In this document: piece by piece, positions 46,121-53,284 of the stretch
Layout of the letters: every line of letters starts with the position of its first letter
How positions within the stretch are numbered: position 1 is the stretch's first letter
Assembly: GCA_015492495.1 (NCBI GenBank)
Contig: WGEY01000020.1
Span: 1-53,284, forward strand
Source of the DNA: Deltaproteobacteria bacterium
GTDB lineage: Bacteria > Desulfobacterota > GWC2-55-46 > DRQE01
Direction of reading: 5' to 3'
Length of the DNA: 53,284 nt
Program-made: the position numbers and the translations under genes
The notes under the pieces: model-generated
Databases searched by the model: none
What the model was told of the DNA's origin: nothing
Seen by the model: the letters and a program-made list of their open reading frames with translations, nothing else

Positions 46121-46678
46121 ATGTCAGCGAGCAGGCTTGCATACATCCTGATACTTCTGGCGATACTCTCGTTTCCGTTCCTGTCGGCCGCGGAGAGCCG
46201 CGGCGAATGGAAGGGGAACAGGTACGAGGAGCGCCGTCATCCGCAGCTCAAGTACGATGAGTACGGCCAGGTCGACCCCTCGCCCGATGTGGTTCCGCTC
46301 GAATACCTGCCCAGGGACAACTTCGGCTTCGTAGACTGGTCAAAGGCCATGCGCCAGGGGCTCATACAGCCGCGAAGCTCAATCTCTCCGGAGGGTGCCA
46401 AGGAGGAGCAGACCGTTCTGTACAACGAGGACGTCGTCCTGAGGCCCTCGAAGGTCTTCATGCCGGATGTGATCTTTCCCCATGATGCCCACAACCAGTG
46501 GCTGAACTGCGGAAACTGTCATCCCGGGATATTCAGGATGAAGAAGAAGGCCTCTGGCATAACCATGGCCAGGATATGGAAGGGCGAATTCTGCGGCCGC
46601 TGCCACGACAAGGTGGCCTTCCCTCTGAGGAACTGCTTCAGGTGCCATGCCGGCGAGAGGGCGATGAAGTTCAGGTAG
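46121..46678 (+). CDS. Triheme c-type cytochrome
   Basis: 185 residues from MSASRLAYILILLAILSF, a signal peptide or anchor (about 5-22). The C-terminal third carries three CxxCH haem sites: NCGNCHPG, FCGRCHDK and NCFRCHAG, with a possible axial His in FPHDAHNQW. The spacing is like small c7/c3-type cytochromes. The N-terminal 100 residues are not recognised. It is periplasmic and probably an electron carrier. The frame is open for 46 codons upstream, but the promoter at 46082-46111 lies inside that stretch, so the ATG at 46121 is preferred. It is inserted between ubiU and the ubiV operon, on the opposite strand. Confidence 0.88.
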   Translation: MSASRLAYILILLAILSFPFLSAAESRGEWKGNRYEERRHPQLKYDEYGQVDPSPDVVPLEYLPRDNFGFVDWSKAMRQGLIQPRSSISPEGAKEEQTVLYNEDVVLRPSKVFMPDVIFPHDAHNQWLNCGNCHPGIFRMKKKASGITMARIWKGEFCGRCHDKVAFPLRNCFRCHAGERAMKFR

Positions 46679-46691
46679 CCGACATCCCTCT

Positions 46692-47699
46692 CTACTTTTC
46701 CAGATAGCAGCCCAGCGTCTGGCTCGAACCCTCGAAGGTGGAGGTAACCTGCCTTTCCCATTCCCGCCGTATCCTGAACGAGGCTGGGGCTTCGTAGTAG
46801 GAATCGACCGCCTCCCGCACGATCCTCGTTACCTGTGCAACATAGCTCTTTGTCCTCTGGCGGCCCTCTATCTTGAGCGCCGTAACCCCGGCCTCGATGA
46901 GCCCGGGTATCACCTCGAGCGCATTCAGTGACTCGGGGTCTTCCATGGCATAGCTGGTCGTGCCGTCCGGCATCATGTAGCGGCCCTTGCAGCAGGTGGG
47001 ATACGGCGAGCTCTCCGTGGCCTCGAGCTCGTTCAAGAGGACGTTGTTCAGGGTGATGGACAGCCGGTCACCCTCACCCGTTGTGAATCGCACGAACCGC
47101 GAAGGCGAGCAAGCACCCTCCGTATTGGTCGACGCACCGGTGACGAAGCTCGAAAGGTAACACCTTCCCTCCACGTTTATGCACAACCCTCCCAGGCAGA
47201 AGGCCTCGAGCTCCACCTCGGTCCTCTGCCTTAGCAGGCTGATCTCCTCTATGGTGAGGACCCGAGGCAGAACGACCCTCTTTATGCCGAAGCGGCTCCT
47301 GTAGAAGTTTATGCTCTCGTAATTGGAGGCGCTTGCCTGCACGCTCAAATGGATGTTGATATCGGGGTACCTCCTTCTTGCGTAAGAGAGGACCCCGAGG
47401 TCGGCCAGTATGAGCGCATCCGCGCCGAGTAGGACCGCATTGTCCACAGAGCGCTGCCAGCGGCTGAAGGAATCCCTCTGGGGGAATGTATTTACGGCGA
47501 GGTAGAATTTTTTCCCTTTTGAGCGTACAAGGTCCACACCCTCTTCGAGCTCCTCCGGGGTGAAGTTGAGCCCCTCGAAGTTCCGGGCGTTGGTAGCGTC
47601 GTTGAAGCCGAGGTAGACCACGTCCGCACCGTTTTCGATCGCGGCCTTCAGTGAGGCGAGGTTGCCGGCGGGCGCCACTACTTCGACCTTTTCATCCAT
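46692..47699 (-). CDS. ubiU: UbiU, U32-family iron-sulfur factor for oxygen-independent quinone hydroxylation
   Basis: 335 residues. UbiU forms a heterodimer with UbiV. The match to E. coli UbiU is clear along the chain: APAGNLASLKAAIENGADVV, NARNFEGLNFT, VNTFPQRDSFSRWQRSVD, SVQASASNYESINFY, RVVLPRVL and IEGRQRTKSYVAQV, with QTLGCY near the end. The cluster cysteines are C173 and C180 (GLCINVEGRCYLSS), C197 (GACSPSRFVR) and C237 (PTCCKGRY), at the spacing of E. coli C169, C176, C193 and C232. U32 peptidase activity is not expected. It is transcribed on the minus strand but separated from ubiV by the plus-strand cytochrome gene. Confidence 0.94.
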   Translation of the reverse strand: MDEKVEVVAPAGNLASLKAAIENGADVVYLGFNDATNARNFEGLNFTPEELEEGVDLVRSKGKKFYLAVNTFPQRDSFSRWQRSVDNAVLLGADALILADLGVLSYARRRYPDINIHLSVQASASNYESINFYRSRFGIKRVVLPRVLTIEEISLLRQRTEVELEAFCLGGLCINVEGRCYLSSFVTGASTNTEGACSPSRFVRFTTGEGDRLSITLNNVLLNELEATESSPYPTCCKGRYMMPDGTTSYAMEDPESLNALEVIPGLIEAGVTALKIEGRQRTKSYVAQVTRIVREAVDSYYEAPASFRIRREWERQVTSTFEGSSQTLGCYLEK

Positions 47700-47775
47700 A
47701 CCTGCTTGTCGTCCTGGTTCGAAAGGGATAAGTACGGCGGGTGTGTTTATGAGGCGGTATCACCCACATCCCGCG

Positions 47776-47807
47776 GACCGCTCGTTCCAGGACACGCCGG
47801 AGCGGTC
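47776..47807 (-). terminator. Hairpin at the end of ssb
   Basis: On the minus strand GACCGCTC...GAGCGGTC forms an 8 bp stem that begins at the ssb stop codon. There is no long T-run, so efficiency is uncertain. Confidence 0.45.
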
Positions 47808-48222
47808 AGAACGGGATATCGTCCAGCTCCGCGGGCGGCGGCTCCTCTGCCACCTGCGGCTCGCCGGGTGCCCCGGCCGAAGCCCTGTCCCCGGGGCTTC
47901 CGAGCATCTGCATCTGGTTGGCCACGATCTCGGTCGTATAGCGCTTGTTGCCGTCGCGGTCCTCCCATTGACGGGTCTGGAGCCTGCCCTCGATGTAGAT
48001 CTGCCTGCCCTTGGAAAGGTACTCCCCGCATATCTCCGCAAGGCGGCCGAAGGCCACTATCCTGTGCCACTCGGTTCTCGTCTCACGCTGGCCGTCCTTG
48101 TTTGTACGGTTCTCGCTCGTTGCAAGACTGAAGTTTGCGACCGCGACACCGCCCGGCGTATAGCGGATCTCTGGATCCGCCCCTAAATTGCCCACGAGAA
48201 TGACCTTGTTTACTCCTGCCAT
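47806..48222 (-). CDS. ssb: Single-stranded DNA-binding protein
   Basis: 138 residues. The OB-fold is at about 1-108: [20 protein letters not shown], then [20 protein letters not shown], then [18 protein letters not shown] short linker and the acidic tip ELDDIPF follow, which docks repair and replication partners. The ATG follows GGGGGAGG. The promoter is at 48293-48265. It is divergent from the acyltransferase gene. Confidence 0.97.
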   Translation of the reverse strand: MAGVNKVILVGNLGADPEIRYTPGGVAVANFSLATSENRTNKDGQRETRTEWHRIVAFGRLAEICGEYLSKGRQIYIEGRLQTRQWEDRDGNKRYTTEIVANQMQMLGSPGDRASAGAPGEPQVAEEPPPAELDDIPF

Positions 48223-48264
48223 GACCTCCCCCTTTTTTAATCCTGAATGTTTTTATGGTATGAT

Positions 48265-48293
48265 AATGTATCATCTGTATGGATAAAGTTCAA
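48265..48293 (-). promoter_or_regulatory. Promoter of ssb
   Basis: Minus strand: TTGAAC (48293-48288), a 17 bp spacer and TACATT (48270-48265). Predicted start near 48258, giving a leader of about 35 nt with a strong ribosome-binding site. Confidence 0.6.
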
Positions 48294-48406
48294 GTCTTTA
48301 AGCGCCTGTGTAAATGGTGCAAAAAGCGCAGTAACGCTGAGGCGTAGCCTATCCGTCCACGGTCTTGAGCCGTCACTTGGCGGCAAAGTACGGGCTTGGC
48401 CGTGGA

Positions 48407-48434
48407 TTGACTAAAGGGGTTAAGAAAGTACAAT
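48407..48434 (+). promoter_or_regulatory. Promoter placed for a near-leaderless plsC mRNA
   Basis: TTGACT (48407-48412), a 16 bp spacer and TACAAT (48429-48434). Predicted start near 48441, only 7 nt before the ATG at 48448, and no ribosome-binding site is seen. Confidence 0.65.
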
Positions 48435-48447
48435 CTACAATTCGACG

Positions 48448-49143
48448 ATGTTTTTTCGAAACCTGGTCATATGGGGGCTCGGTGTTCCCATAACGTTCAT
48501 CCTGTTCCCCTTCGCGCTTGCGGGCTACCTCGTCGACAGGAGCGGCAACGCGGTTCATCGCGTCGGCACCCTTTGGATGAGGATAGCGCTCCTCCTTTCA
48601 GGGGTGCGCGTGGAGGTAAAGGGGCTTGAGAATATCCCCTCCGGGCCGGTGATACTTGTTGCGAACCACAAGGGCGCCTTCGACATACCGGCGCTGCAGG
48701 TGAGCCTGCCGCTTCAGTTCCGCTGGGTCGCCAAGAAGGGGCTCTTCAAGATCCCGCTGGTTGGATGGGCAATGAGCATGGCCGGTTACATACCGATAGA
48801 CACGCACGCGGGCAGGGCCTTTCTGAAGAGCATAAGGGCGACAGTGGAAAAGATCAGGGGCGGAACCTCGATCCTGGTCTTTCCCGAGGGTACGAGGAAC
48901 CCCAGGCCGGGGCTCCTGCCTTTTAAAAGGGGGGTCTTTCTGCTCGCCGAAAAGAGCGGTGCCCCGATTGTACCCATTGCCATAAAGGGTACGGAGAGTA
49001 TAATGAAGATCGGAAGCCTCGTCATAAGGCCCGGCAACGTGAGGGTAAGCATAGGTCCGCCCATAGAACCGGCCGGCCTGAAGGAAAAGGATCTGCAGGA
49101 GGCCACGAGAAGGGCCATTGAAAAGGAGCTCGAAGGCATCTGA
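48448..49143 (+). CDS. plsC: 1-acyl-sn-glycerol-3-phosphate acyltransferase
   Basis: 231 residues. Adds the second acyl chain to make phosphatidic acid. An N-terminal membrane segment (about 5-28) is followed by the catalytic motif VANHKGAFDIPAL (HxxxxD: H74, D79), the substrate motif VFPEGTRNPRPGLLPFKRG and the VPIAIKGTE block. All four acyltransferase motifs are present. The mRNA looks near-leaderless. RNase J follows after 118 nt. Confidence 0.94.
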   Translation: MFFRNLVIWGLGVPITFILFPFALAGYLVDRSGNAVHRVGTLWMRIALLLSGVRVEVKGLENIPSGPVILVANHKGAFDIPALQVSLPLQFRWVAKKGLFKIPLVGWAMSMAGYIPIDTHAGRAFLKSIRATVEKIRGGTSILVFPEGTRNPRPGLLPFKRGVFLLAEKSGAPIVPIAIKGTESIMKIGSLVIRPGNVRVSIGPPIEPAGLKEKDLQEATRRAIEKELEGI

Positions 49144-49261
49144 GGCGCCGGGCAGGGCGGTGGACATTTGACCGGGACCAGAGAGAAGGTCAGATAGGCC
49201 CCGTTTTGGCATCACCTAAGGGGCTCCCTGCTTTACATCTTTATACGACAAGGCAGGCAAG

Positions 49262-50923
49262 ATGGAGAAGGAAAGGCTTAAGATAATCCCCCTCGGCGGG
49301 CTCGGGGAGATCGGGCTCAACATGATGGTCGTGGAGTACGGAGACTCCATCATCGTCATTGATTGCGGCCTCATGTTCCCTGAGGATTACATGCTCGGGA
49401 TCGACCTCGTGATCCCGGACATAACATACCTATTGAACAACAGGGAGAAGGTCAAGGCCTTCGTCATAACCCACGGCCACGAGGACCACACCGGGGCGCT
49501 CCCCTTCGTCCTCAAAGAGATAAACGCGCCGATCTACGGAACCATGCTCACCATGGGGCTTATAGAGTCCAAGCTCGAGGAGTTCGGCCTTCTCGATGAC
49601 GTGGTCTTCGAGACCGTGAGGCCGAGGGACAAGGTATCCATAGGCCCCTTTACCATCGAATTCATCCGGGTGAGCCATTCGATCGTGGACGGAGTGGCGC
49701 TCGCCATAACCACCCCTGCCGGAACCGTGGTCCACACCGGGGACTTCAAGCTGGACCAGACCCCGGTCGACGGCGAGGTGACCGATTATGCGAGGTTCGC
49801 CGATTACGGCGAGAGGGGGGTCACGCTGCTTCTCTCTGATTCCACAAACGTCGAAAAGGAAGGACACACGCTTTCCGAGAAGGTCATCGGCTCGAACCTC
49901 GAGGAGATATTCAGAAGGTGTGACGGAAGGATAATAGTCGCGGCCTTCTCATCCAACATCCACCGCATCCAGCAGGTGATCAACACGGCCGTCAAGTTCG
50001 GAAGGCGGGTGGTCCTGAACGGCAGGAGCATGGTAAACAACGTGCGCATAGCAAGGGGCCTTGGTTATCTCAGTGCCCCCGACGGGCTCCTGGCCGATCT
50101 CAGGGAGCTACAGGGGCTGCCCCCGCAGAGGGTGGTGCTTCTGACCACCGGAAGCCAGGGAGAGCCCATGAGCGCCTTGACGCGCATGGCCATGGACAGC
50201 CACAAGCAGGTGAAGATACAGCCTGGTGATACGGTTGTCCTTTCGTCCAAGTTCATACCGGGCCACGAAAAGGCCATCTCCAACATGATGAACCACCTCT
50301 ACAGGCGGGGCGCCGAGGTCATCTACGAGAAGGTCTCCGAGGTGCACGTCTCTGGCCATGCGAGCCAGGAGGAGCTCAAGATAATGCTCAACATGGTCAA
50401 GCCACGCTACTTCATCCCCATACACGGCGAGTACCGCCACCTTGTGCGCCACGGCCGGCTTGCGGAGAGCGTGGGCATATCCCCTGAAAACGTCATAATC
50501 GCCGAGGACGGCGATGTCGTAGAGGTCTCAGATGAGGGCGCCGCGGTTACGGGAAAGGTCGAGGCCGGCAAGGTCTTCGTCGACGGCAAGGGTGTTGGTG
50601 ATGTAAAGGAGATGGTGCTCAAGGACCGCAGGCACCTCGCGCAGGACGGCATGGTCATAGTGGTCGTGGCGTTCAATGAAAGGACGGGCGAGGTCCTCTA
50701 CGGCCCGGACGTCGTAACGCGGGGCGTGGTCAGGGAAGAGGAGAGTACAGGCCTCATAGACGGGGCTAAGAGGACGGTACTCGAGACGCTCGACGGCATA
50801 AGCACCGAGGTGAGGTCAGACCCGCTCGAGATGCAGGAGGAGGTGAGGAGGTCCCTTAGGAGGTTCTTCAACAAGGCGCTCAAGAGAAGGCCGGTTATAC
50901 TCCCCGTCATCATAGAGATCTGA
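49262..50923 (+). CDS. rnj: Ribonuclease J
   Basis: 553 residues. A metallo-beta-lactamase/beta-CASP nuclease with endo- and 5'-3' exonuclease activity, central to mRNA decay where RNase E is lacking or supplemented. Metal ligands are in FVITHGHEDHTGALPF (H71, H73, D75, H76) and VVHTGDFKLDQ. The beta-CASP motifs include SGHASQEELKIML and PIHGEYRHL. The start MEKERLKIIPLGGLGEIGLN is typical. RBS: AGGCAGG. Confidence 0.97.
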   Translation: MEKERLKIIPLGGLGEIGLNMMVVEYGDSIIVIDCGLMFPEDYMLGIDLVIPDITYLLNNREKVKAFVITHGHEDHTGALPFVLKEINAPIYGTMLTMGLIESKLEEFGLLDDVVFETVRPRDKVSIGPFTIEFIRVSHSIVDGVALAITTPAGTVVHTGDFKLDQTPVDGEVTDYARFADYGERGVTLLLSDSTNVEKEGHTLSEKVIGSNLEEIFRRCDGRIIVAAFSSNIHRIQQVINTAVKFGRRVVLNGRSMVNNVRIARGLGYLSAPDGLLADLRELQGLPPQRVVLLTTGSQGEPMSALTRMAMDSHKQVKIQPGDTVVLSSKFIPGHEKAISNMMNHLYRRGAEVIYEKVSEVHVSGHASQEELKIMLNMVKPRYFIPIHGEYRHLVRHGRLAESVGISPENVIIAEDGDVVEVSDEGAAVTGKVEAGKVFVDGKGVGDVKEMVLKDRRHLAQDGMVIVVVAFNERTGEVLYGPDVVTRGVVREEESTGLIDGAKRTVLETLDGISTEVRSDPLEMQEEVRRSLRRFFNKALKRRPVILPVIIEI

Positions 50924-50968
50924 ACCGCGGTCCGCCGGCCACCGGCCCACGTTAATACCGCAATACTG

Positions 50969-51082
50969 CTTTACACCGTCAAATAGCCCCCCGTGGTTCT
51001 TCCCGCTTCCCCATTCCCGCCCTCGGGACGCTGAGTCTTTACATGGTGTCGGAATTCTTTACACTTTTTTCATATCCCCGAC
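50969..51082 (+). promoter_or_regulatory. Candidate activator-binding region for the sigma-54 promoter
   Basis: Upstream of the sigma-54 promoter, CTTTACAC or CTTTACAT occurs at 50969, 51037 and about 51057. The block GTGTCGGAATTCTTTACAC (51046-51064) has GTGT/ACAC arms around GAATTC, and GTCGG at 51048 is answered by CCGAC at 51078. Sigma-54 needs an enhancer-binding protein (PrsR in PEP-CTERM systems), and these repeats are the obvious candidate sites. Confidence 0.45.
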
Positions 51083-51123
51083 GGTCTTTTTGAATTGTTC
51101 TGTAGAATCAGCTGCTTATGTTT

Positions 51124-51140
51124 TTGGCATGAAATTTGCA
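51124..51140 (+). promoter_or_regulatory. Sigma-54 (RpoN) promoter of the PEP-CTERM gene
   Basis: TTGGCATG-aaat-TTGCA: GG at 51126-51127 and GC at 51138-51139 with the required 10 bp between, matching TGGCACG-N4-TTGCW with one change. Predicted start near 51150, about 38 nt before the gene. Sigma-54 control of PEP-CTERM genes through PrsK/PrsR is an established association. Confidence 0.82.
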
Positions 51141-51187
51141 TTTGGAGTGATGATAATTCTGGGTTCTGGTTAAGGAGGTAATTTATA

Positions 51188-51883
51188 ATGAAAAAAATCT
51201 TGTTGCTTCTCTTGATGGCGGTGGCCCTTGTCGCATGGCACGGAAAGGCCGGGGCGGTTACGGTCTACATGAACGACTTCGAAGGGCCGGTAGGGGCCGA
51301 GTGGTCGAACACATCGACCGATACAACGCCAGTGGGGTCCAGAAGGTTCCTCGGACAGTTCAATAACGAAACAGTGGGCCTCACGCTCACCGGGTTGCCC
51401 TCCCACACGGACGTAACCATCTCATTTGACCTGTTCCTGATAAACTCGTGGGACGGCAACGCCACCGGGTACGGTCCGGACATCTGGGGGCTGGATGTCA
51501 CGGGCGGACCAACGCTCCTCTATACGACATTCAGCAACCTCGACGAGGGCAACTTCTCCCAGTCCTATCCCGACACCTACCCGGCGGCCAGCCCGTATCC
51601 GGCCCATACCGGCGCGTCGGAGGTAGACACGCTCGGCTATAACTTCTACGGCAACTCGGTCTACAACCTGAGCTTCACATTCCCTCACACCGATGGCTCG
51701 ATAGTGTTCGACTTCTATGGCAGCGGACTCCAGGCTATAGGTGATGAGAGCTGGGGGCTTGACAACGTGAAGGTCGAGGTCGGCCCGTCCGTAGCACCGG
51801 TCCCAGAGCCCTCCACCGTGGTGCTGCTCGGAGCAGGGATTGCGGGATTGGCGGCCTTAGGGAGAAGGAAGAAGAGGGATTAG
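51188..51883 (+). CDS. PEP-CTERM sorting-domain exported protein
   Basis: 231 residues. The signal peptide is at about 1-23 (MKKILLLLLMAVALVAWHGK). The central part is rich in Thr, Asp, Gly and aromatic residues, beta-sandwich-like (MNDFEGPVGAEWSNTST, then YDFYGSGLQ-like strands), typical of secreted polymer-associated proteins. The C-terminal sorting signal is VPEPSTVVLLGAGIAGLAAL followed by GRRKKRD: the PEP motif, a membrane helix and basic residues. Exosortase (EpsH/XrtA) would cleave it during export with exopolysaccharide. No exosortase gene is in the window. It has its own sigma-54 promoter, a strong TAAGGAGG ribosome-binding site and a terminator hairpin. Confidence 0.93.
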   Translation: MKKILLLLLMAVALVAWHGKAGAVTVYMNDFEGPVGAEWSNTSTDTTPVGSRRFLGQFNNETVGLTLTGLPSHTDVTISFDLFLINSWDGNATGYGPDIWGLDVTGGPTLLYTTFSNLDEGNFSQSYPDTYPAASPYPAHTGASEVDTLGYNFYGNSVYNLSFTFPHTDGSIVFDFYGSGLQAIGDESWGLDNVKVEVGPSVAPVPEPSTVVLLGAGIAGLAALGRRKKRD

Positions 51884-51914
51884 ATCCTCCTCTTTTCCGC
51901 TCGCCTGCCTTAAC

Positions 51915-51948
51915 ATGCGCCCGCTGGACCAAAGGCCAGCGGGCGCAT
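51915..51948 (+). terminator. Strong hairpin after the PEP-CTERM gene
   Basis: ATGCGCCCGCTGG-accaaagg-CCAGCGGGCGCAT: a perfect 13 bp stem, 31 nt after the stop codon. The following TTACATTTCCC is only weakly T-rich, but the stem is very stable. Confidence 0.7.
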
Positions 51949-52014
51949 TACATTTCCCTTGCAAAGCCGGTTTTCTTGGCATAACATTTTTTGTCAGGCG
52001 GATTTTTGCGGCGA

Positions 52015-52083
52015 GCAGATCGCACGCAACGCCATCCCCGTAAATCCACCGTGATCTGCCGGTCATCCCCGGTGGTTTTCTTT
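52015..52083 (+). promoter_or_regulatory. Possible attenuator ahead of the DUF362 gene
   Basis: GCAGATC (52015-52021) can pair with GATCTGC (52053-52059). Separately CCACCG (52046-52051) pairs with CGGTGG (52070-52075), followed by TTTTCTTT. The two stems interlock and cannot both form simply, so an attenuator-like switch or just a terminator is possible. No known riboswitch class was recognised. Confidence 0.35.
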
Positions 52084-52120
52084 AAGCCCGTACCAAGGAG
52101 CCGAGCGGACAGAGGGGAAG

Positions 52121-53233
52121 ATGGAAACGAGGCAATCGATCGTATACTTCACGGACCTAAGGGCCGATGTGAAGCGCACGCTCATGGACAAGCTCGACTG
52201 TCTGCTCGAGCGGCTCGGCGTGGACACCCTCTACAGGAGGGGGCATATCGTTGCGATAAAGCTCCACTTCGGCGAGAAGGGCAACACCTCCTTCATAAGG
52301 CCGGTATTCGTAAGGAGGGTCGCGGACAGGATAAAGGGGACCGGGGCGAGGGCCTTCCTTACCGATACCAACACACTCTACGTGGGCACGAGGACCAACA
52401 GTGTCTCCCACCTCGAGACAGCCATTACCAACGGCTTCGACTACGCTGTGACAGGCGCACCCATAATAATAGCCGACGGGCTCAGGGGCGAGAGCACCGA
52501 ACACGTCCGGGTCGACGGCAGGCACCTCAGGGAGGTATGCATCGCAAGGGAGATAGCCTCGGCCGACGGGATCGTCTGTCTCACCCACTTCAAGTGCCAC
52601 GAGCTTACGGGCTTCGGAGGGGCGCTCAAGAACATCGGCATGGGATGCGCAGGCCGAGAAGGCAAGCTTGCCCAGCACTCGAGGTGCGCACCTAAGGTCG
52701 ACCCCGAGGGCTGCACCGCCTGCGGAGAATGCGTGGCGAGCTGTCCGGCCGATGCAATAGACATGGGGGCCAAGGCCGTTATAAGGGAAGGCAGCTGCAT
52801 AGGGTGCGGCTACTGCATCGCGGTCTGCCCGGAGGGTACAATAAAGGTTCAGTGGGACGAAACCACCGAGGCGCTGCAGGAGAAGATGGTAGAGCACGTA
52901 AAGGGTGCCCTCAAGGACAAGGAAGGGATGTGCGTGTACATAAACTTCCTTACGCAGATAAGCCCGGCATGCGACTGTTACGGCCACACCGACGCCCCGG
53001 TGGTGCCTGACATAGGTATACTCGCCTCCAGAGACCCGGTGGCCATAGACCATGCGTCCGCGGCCCTCGTCAACGCCGAGAGGGGGCTCAAGGGTTCGGC
53101 GCTCACAGATGGCTTCGAGCCCGGGGCCGACAAGTTCAGGGGGGTGCACCCGTCGATAGACTGGATGGTTCAGCTCAGATACGCCGAGCGGATGGGCATC
53201 GGCACGCTCAGATACAGGCTTGAAGAGGTCTGA
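52121..53233 (+). CDS. DUF362 protein with a 2[4Fe-4S] ferredoxin domain
   Basis: 370 residues. The DUF362 domain surrounds a bacterial ferredoxin insert. The cluster cysteines are C198, C201, C204 and C208 (GCTACGECVASCPADAI) and C226, C229, C232 and C236 (CIGCGYCIAVCPEGTI). The region HFKCHELTGFGGALKNIGMG and the later SRDPVAIDHASAALVN are DUF362 hallmarks. The function is unknown for the family; it is common in anaerobes. The ATG follows AGAGGGGAAG. It is cytosolic. Confidence 0.92.
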   Translation: METRQSIVYFTDLRADVKRTLMDKLDCLLERLGVDTLYRRGHIVAIKLHFGEKGNTSFIRPVFVRRVADRIKGTGARAFLTDTNTLYVGTRTNSVSHLETAITNGFDYAVTGAPIIIADGLRGESTEHVRVDGRHLREVCIAREIASADGIVCLTHFKCHELTGFGGALKNIGMGCAGREGKLAQHSRCAPKVDPEGCTACGECVASCPADAIDMGAKAVIREGSCIGCGYCIAVCPEGTIKVQWDETTEALQEKMVEHVKGALKDKEGMCVYINFLTQISPACDCYGHTDAPVVPDIGILASRDPVAIDHASAALVNAERGLKGSALTDGFEPGADKFRGVHPSIDWMVQLRYAERMGIGTLRYRLEEV

Positions 53234-53284
53234 AGGTCCGAGATCAGGGTCGCCGCGATATCCCGCACATACCGTGAAACACCG

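Noticed and set aside
46692-47699. Collagenase-like U32 peptidase
   Set aside because: The sequence follows UbiU throughout, including its four cluster cysteines; peptidase is only the generic family name.

Overview
The window reads as chromosomal DNA from a Gram-negative, probably anaerobic or microaerophilic, GC-rich bacterium. The evidence is a TonB-type protein, lipoproteins, a PEP-CTERM protein with a sigma-54 promoter, c-type haem motifs, a cobalamin-dependent ribonucleotide reductase and a two-subunit glycine decarboxylase. The very frequent ATA (Ile) and AGG (Arg) codons fit Nitrospirota or Desulfobacterota-like lineages better than Beta- or Gammaproteobacteria. That placement is an inference; no rRNA or tRNA gene was recognised. 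No phage, insertion sequence or CRISPR array was seen.

Layout. 1-6.05 kb: end of an unidentified gene, tatA, a TonB-like gene, and the complete glycine cleavage system on the minus strand (gcvT, gcvH, gcvPA, gcvPB). 6.05-8.4 kb: repeat-rich spacer, then an M29-type aminopeptidase and an archaemetzincin. 8.4-20.2 kb: a perfect-looking FliA (sigma-28) promoter, an orphan NarL-type regulator and a full chemotaxis cluster (STAS protein, receptor, CheY, CheA, CheW, two more receptors, CheR, CheB). 20.3-24.0 kb: a 35-residue zinc-ribbon gene and a GAF/PAS histidine kinase with its NarL-type regulator, a close paralogue of the orphan one. 24.7-41.3 kb: mostly housekeeping genes: ferredoxin-NADP reductase, DUF72 protein, FtsB-like protein, nitrilase-fold protein, argS, rpsU, acs, tadA, phosphomannomutase, a TPR protein with a lipoprotein, a small conserved protein, trxA, a TlpA-like lipoprotein, a nitroreductase and nrdJ.

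41.5-47.7 kb is the most interesting part. Five minus-strand genes (ubiV, a phasin/UbiK-like coiled-coil gene, ubiB, ubiE, ubiT) and a nearby ubiU surround a triheme cytochrome c gene. UbiU, UbiV and UbiT are the oxygen-independent ubiquinone hydroxylation factors known from Proteobacteria. All eight iron-sulfur cysteines expected in UbiU and UbiV are present with the spacing known from E. coli. Finding the trio with UbiB, UbiE and a UbiK-like protein in a genome of this character suggests anaerobic synthesis of a ubiquinone- or plastoquinone-type quinone. The exact quinone cannot be read from the sequence.

47.8-53.2 kb: ssb, a PlsC-type acyltransferase, ribonuclease J, the PEP-CTERM protein and a DUF362 ferredoxin-type protein.

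Two signals recur across the window. First, several genes have a well-formed -35/-10 promoter placed so that transcription would start 0-7 nt before the start codon (FtsB-like gene, the small gene at 37.3 kb, the cytochrome, plsC), pointing to leaderless mRNAs. Second, an intergenic repeat family of about 90-150 bp with AAGCTT-containing hairpins occurs at about 6.1-6.3, 24.2, 34.5 and 39.4 kb, with weaker traces elsewhere.
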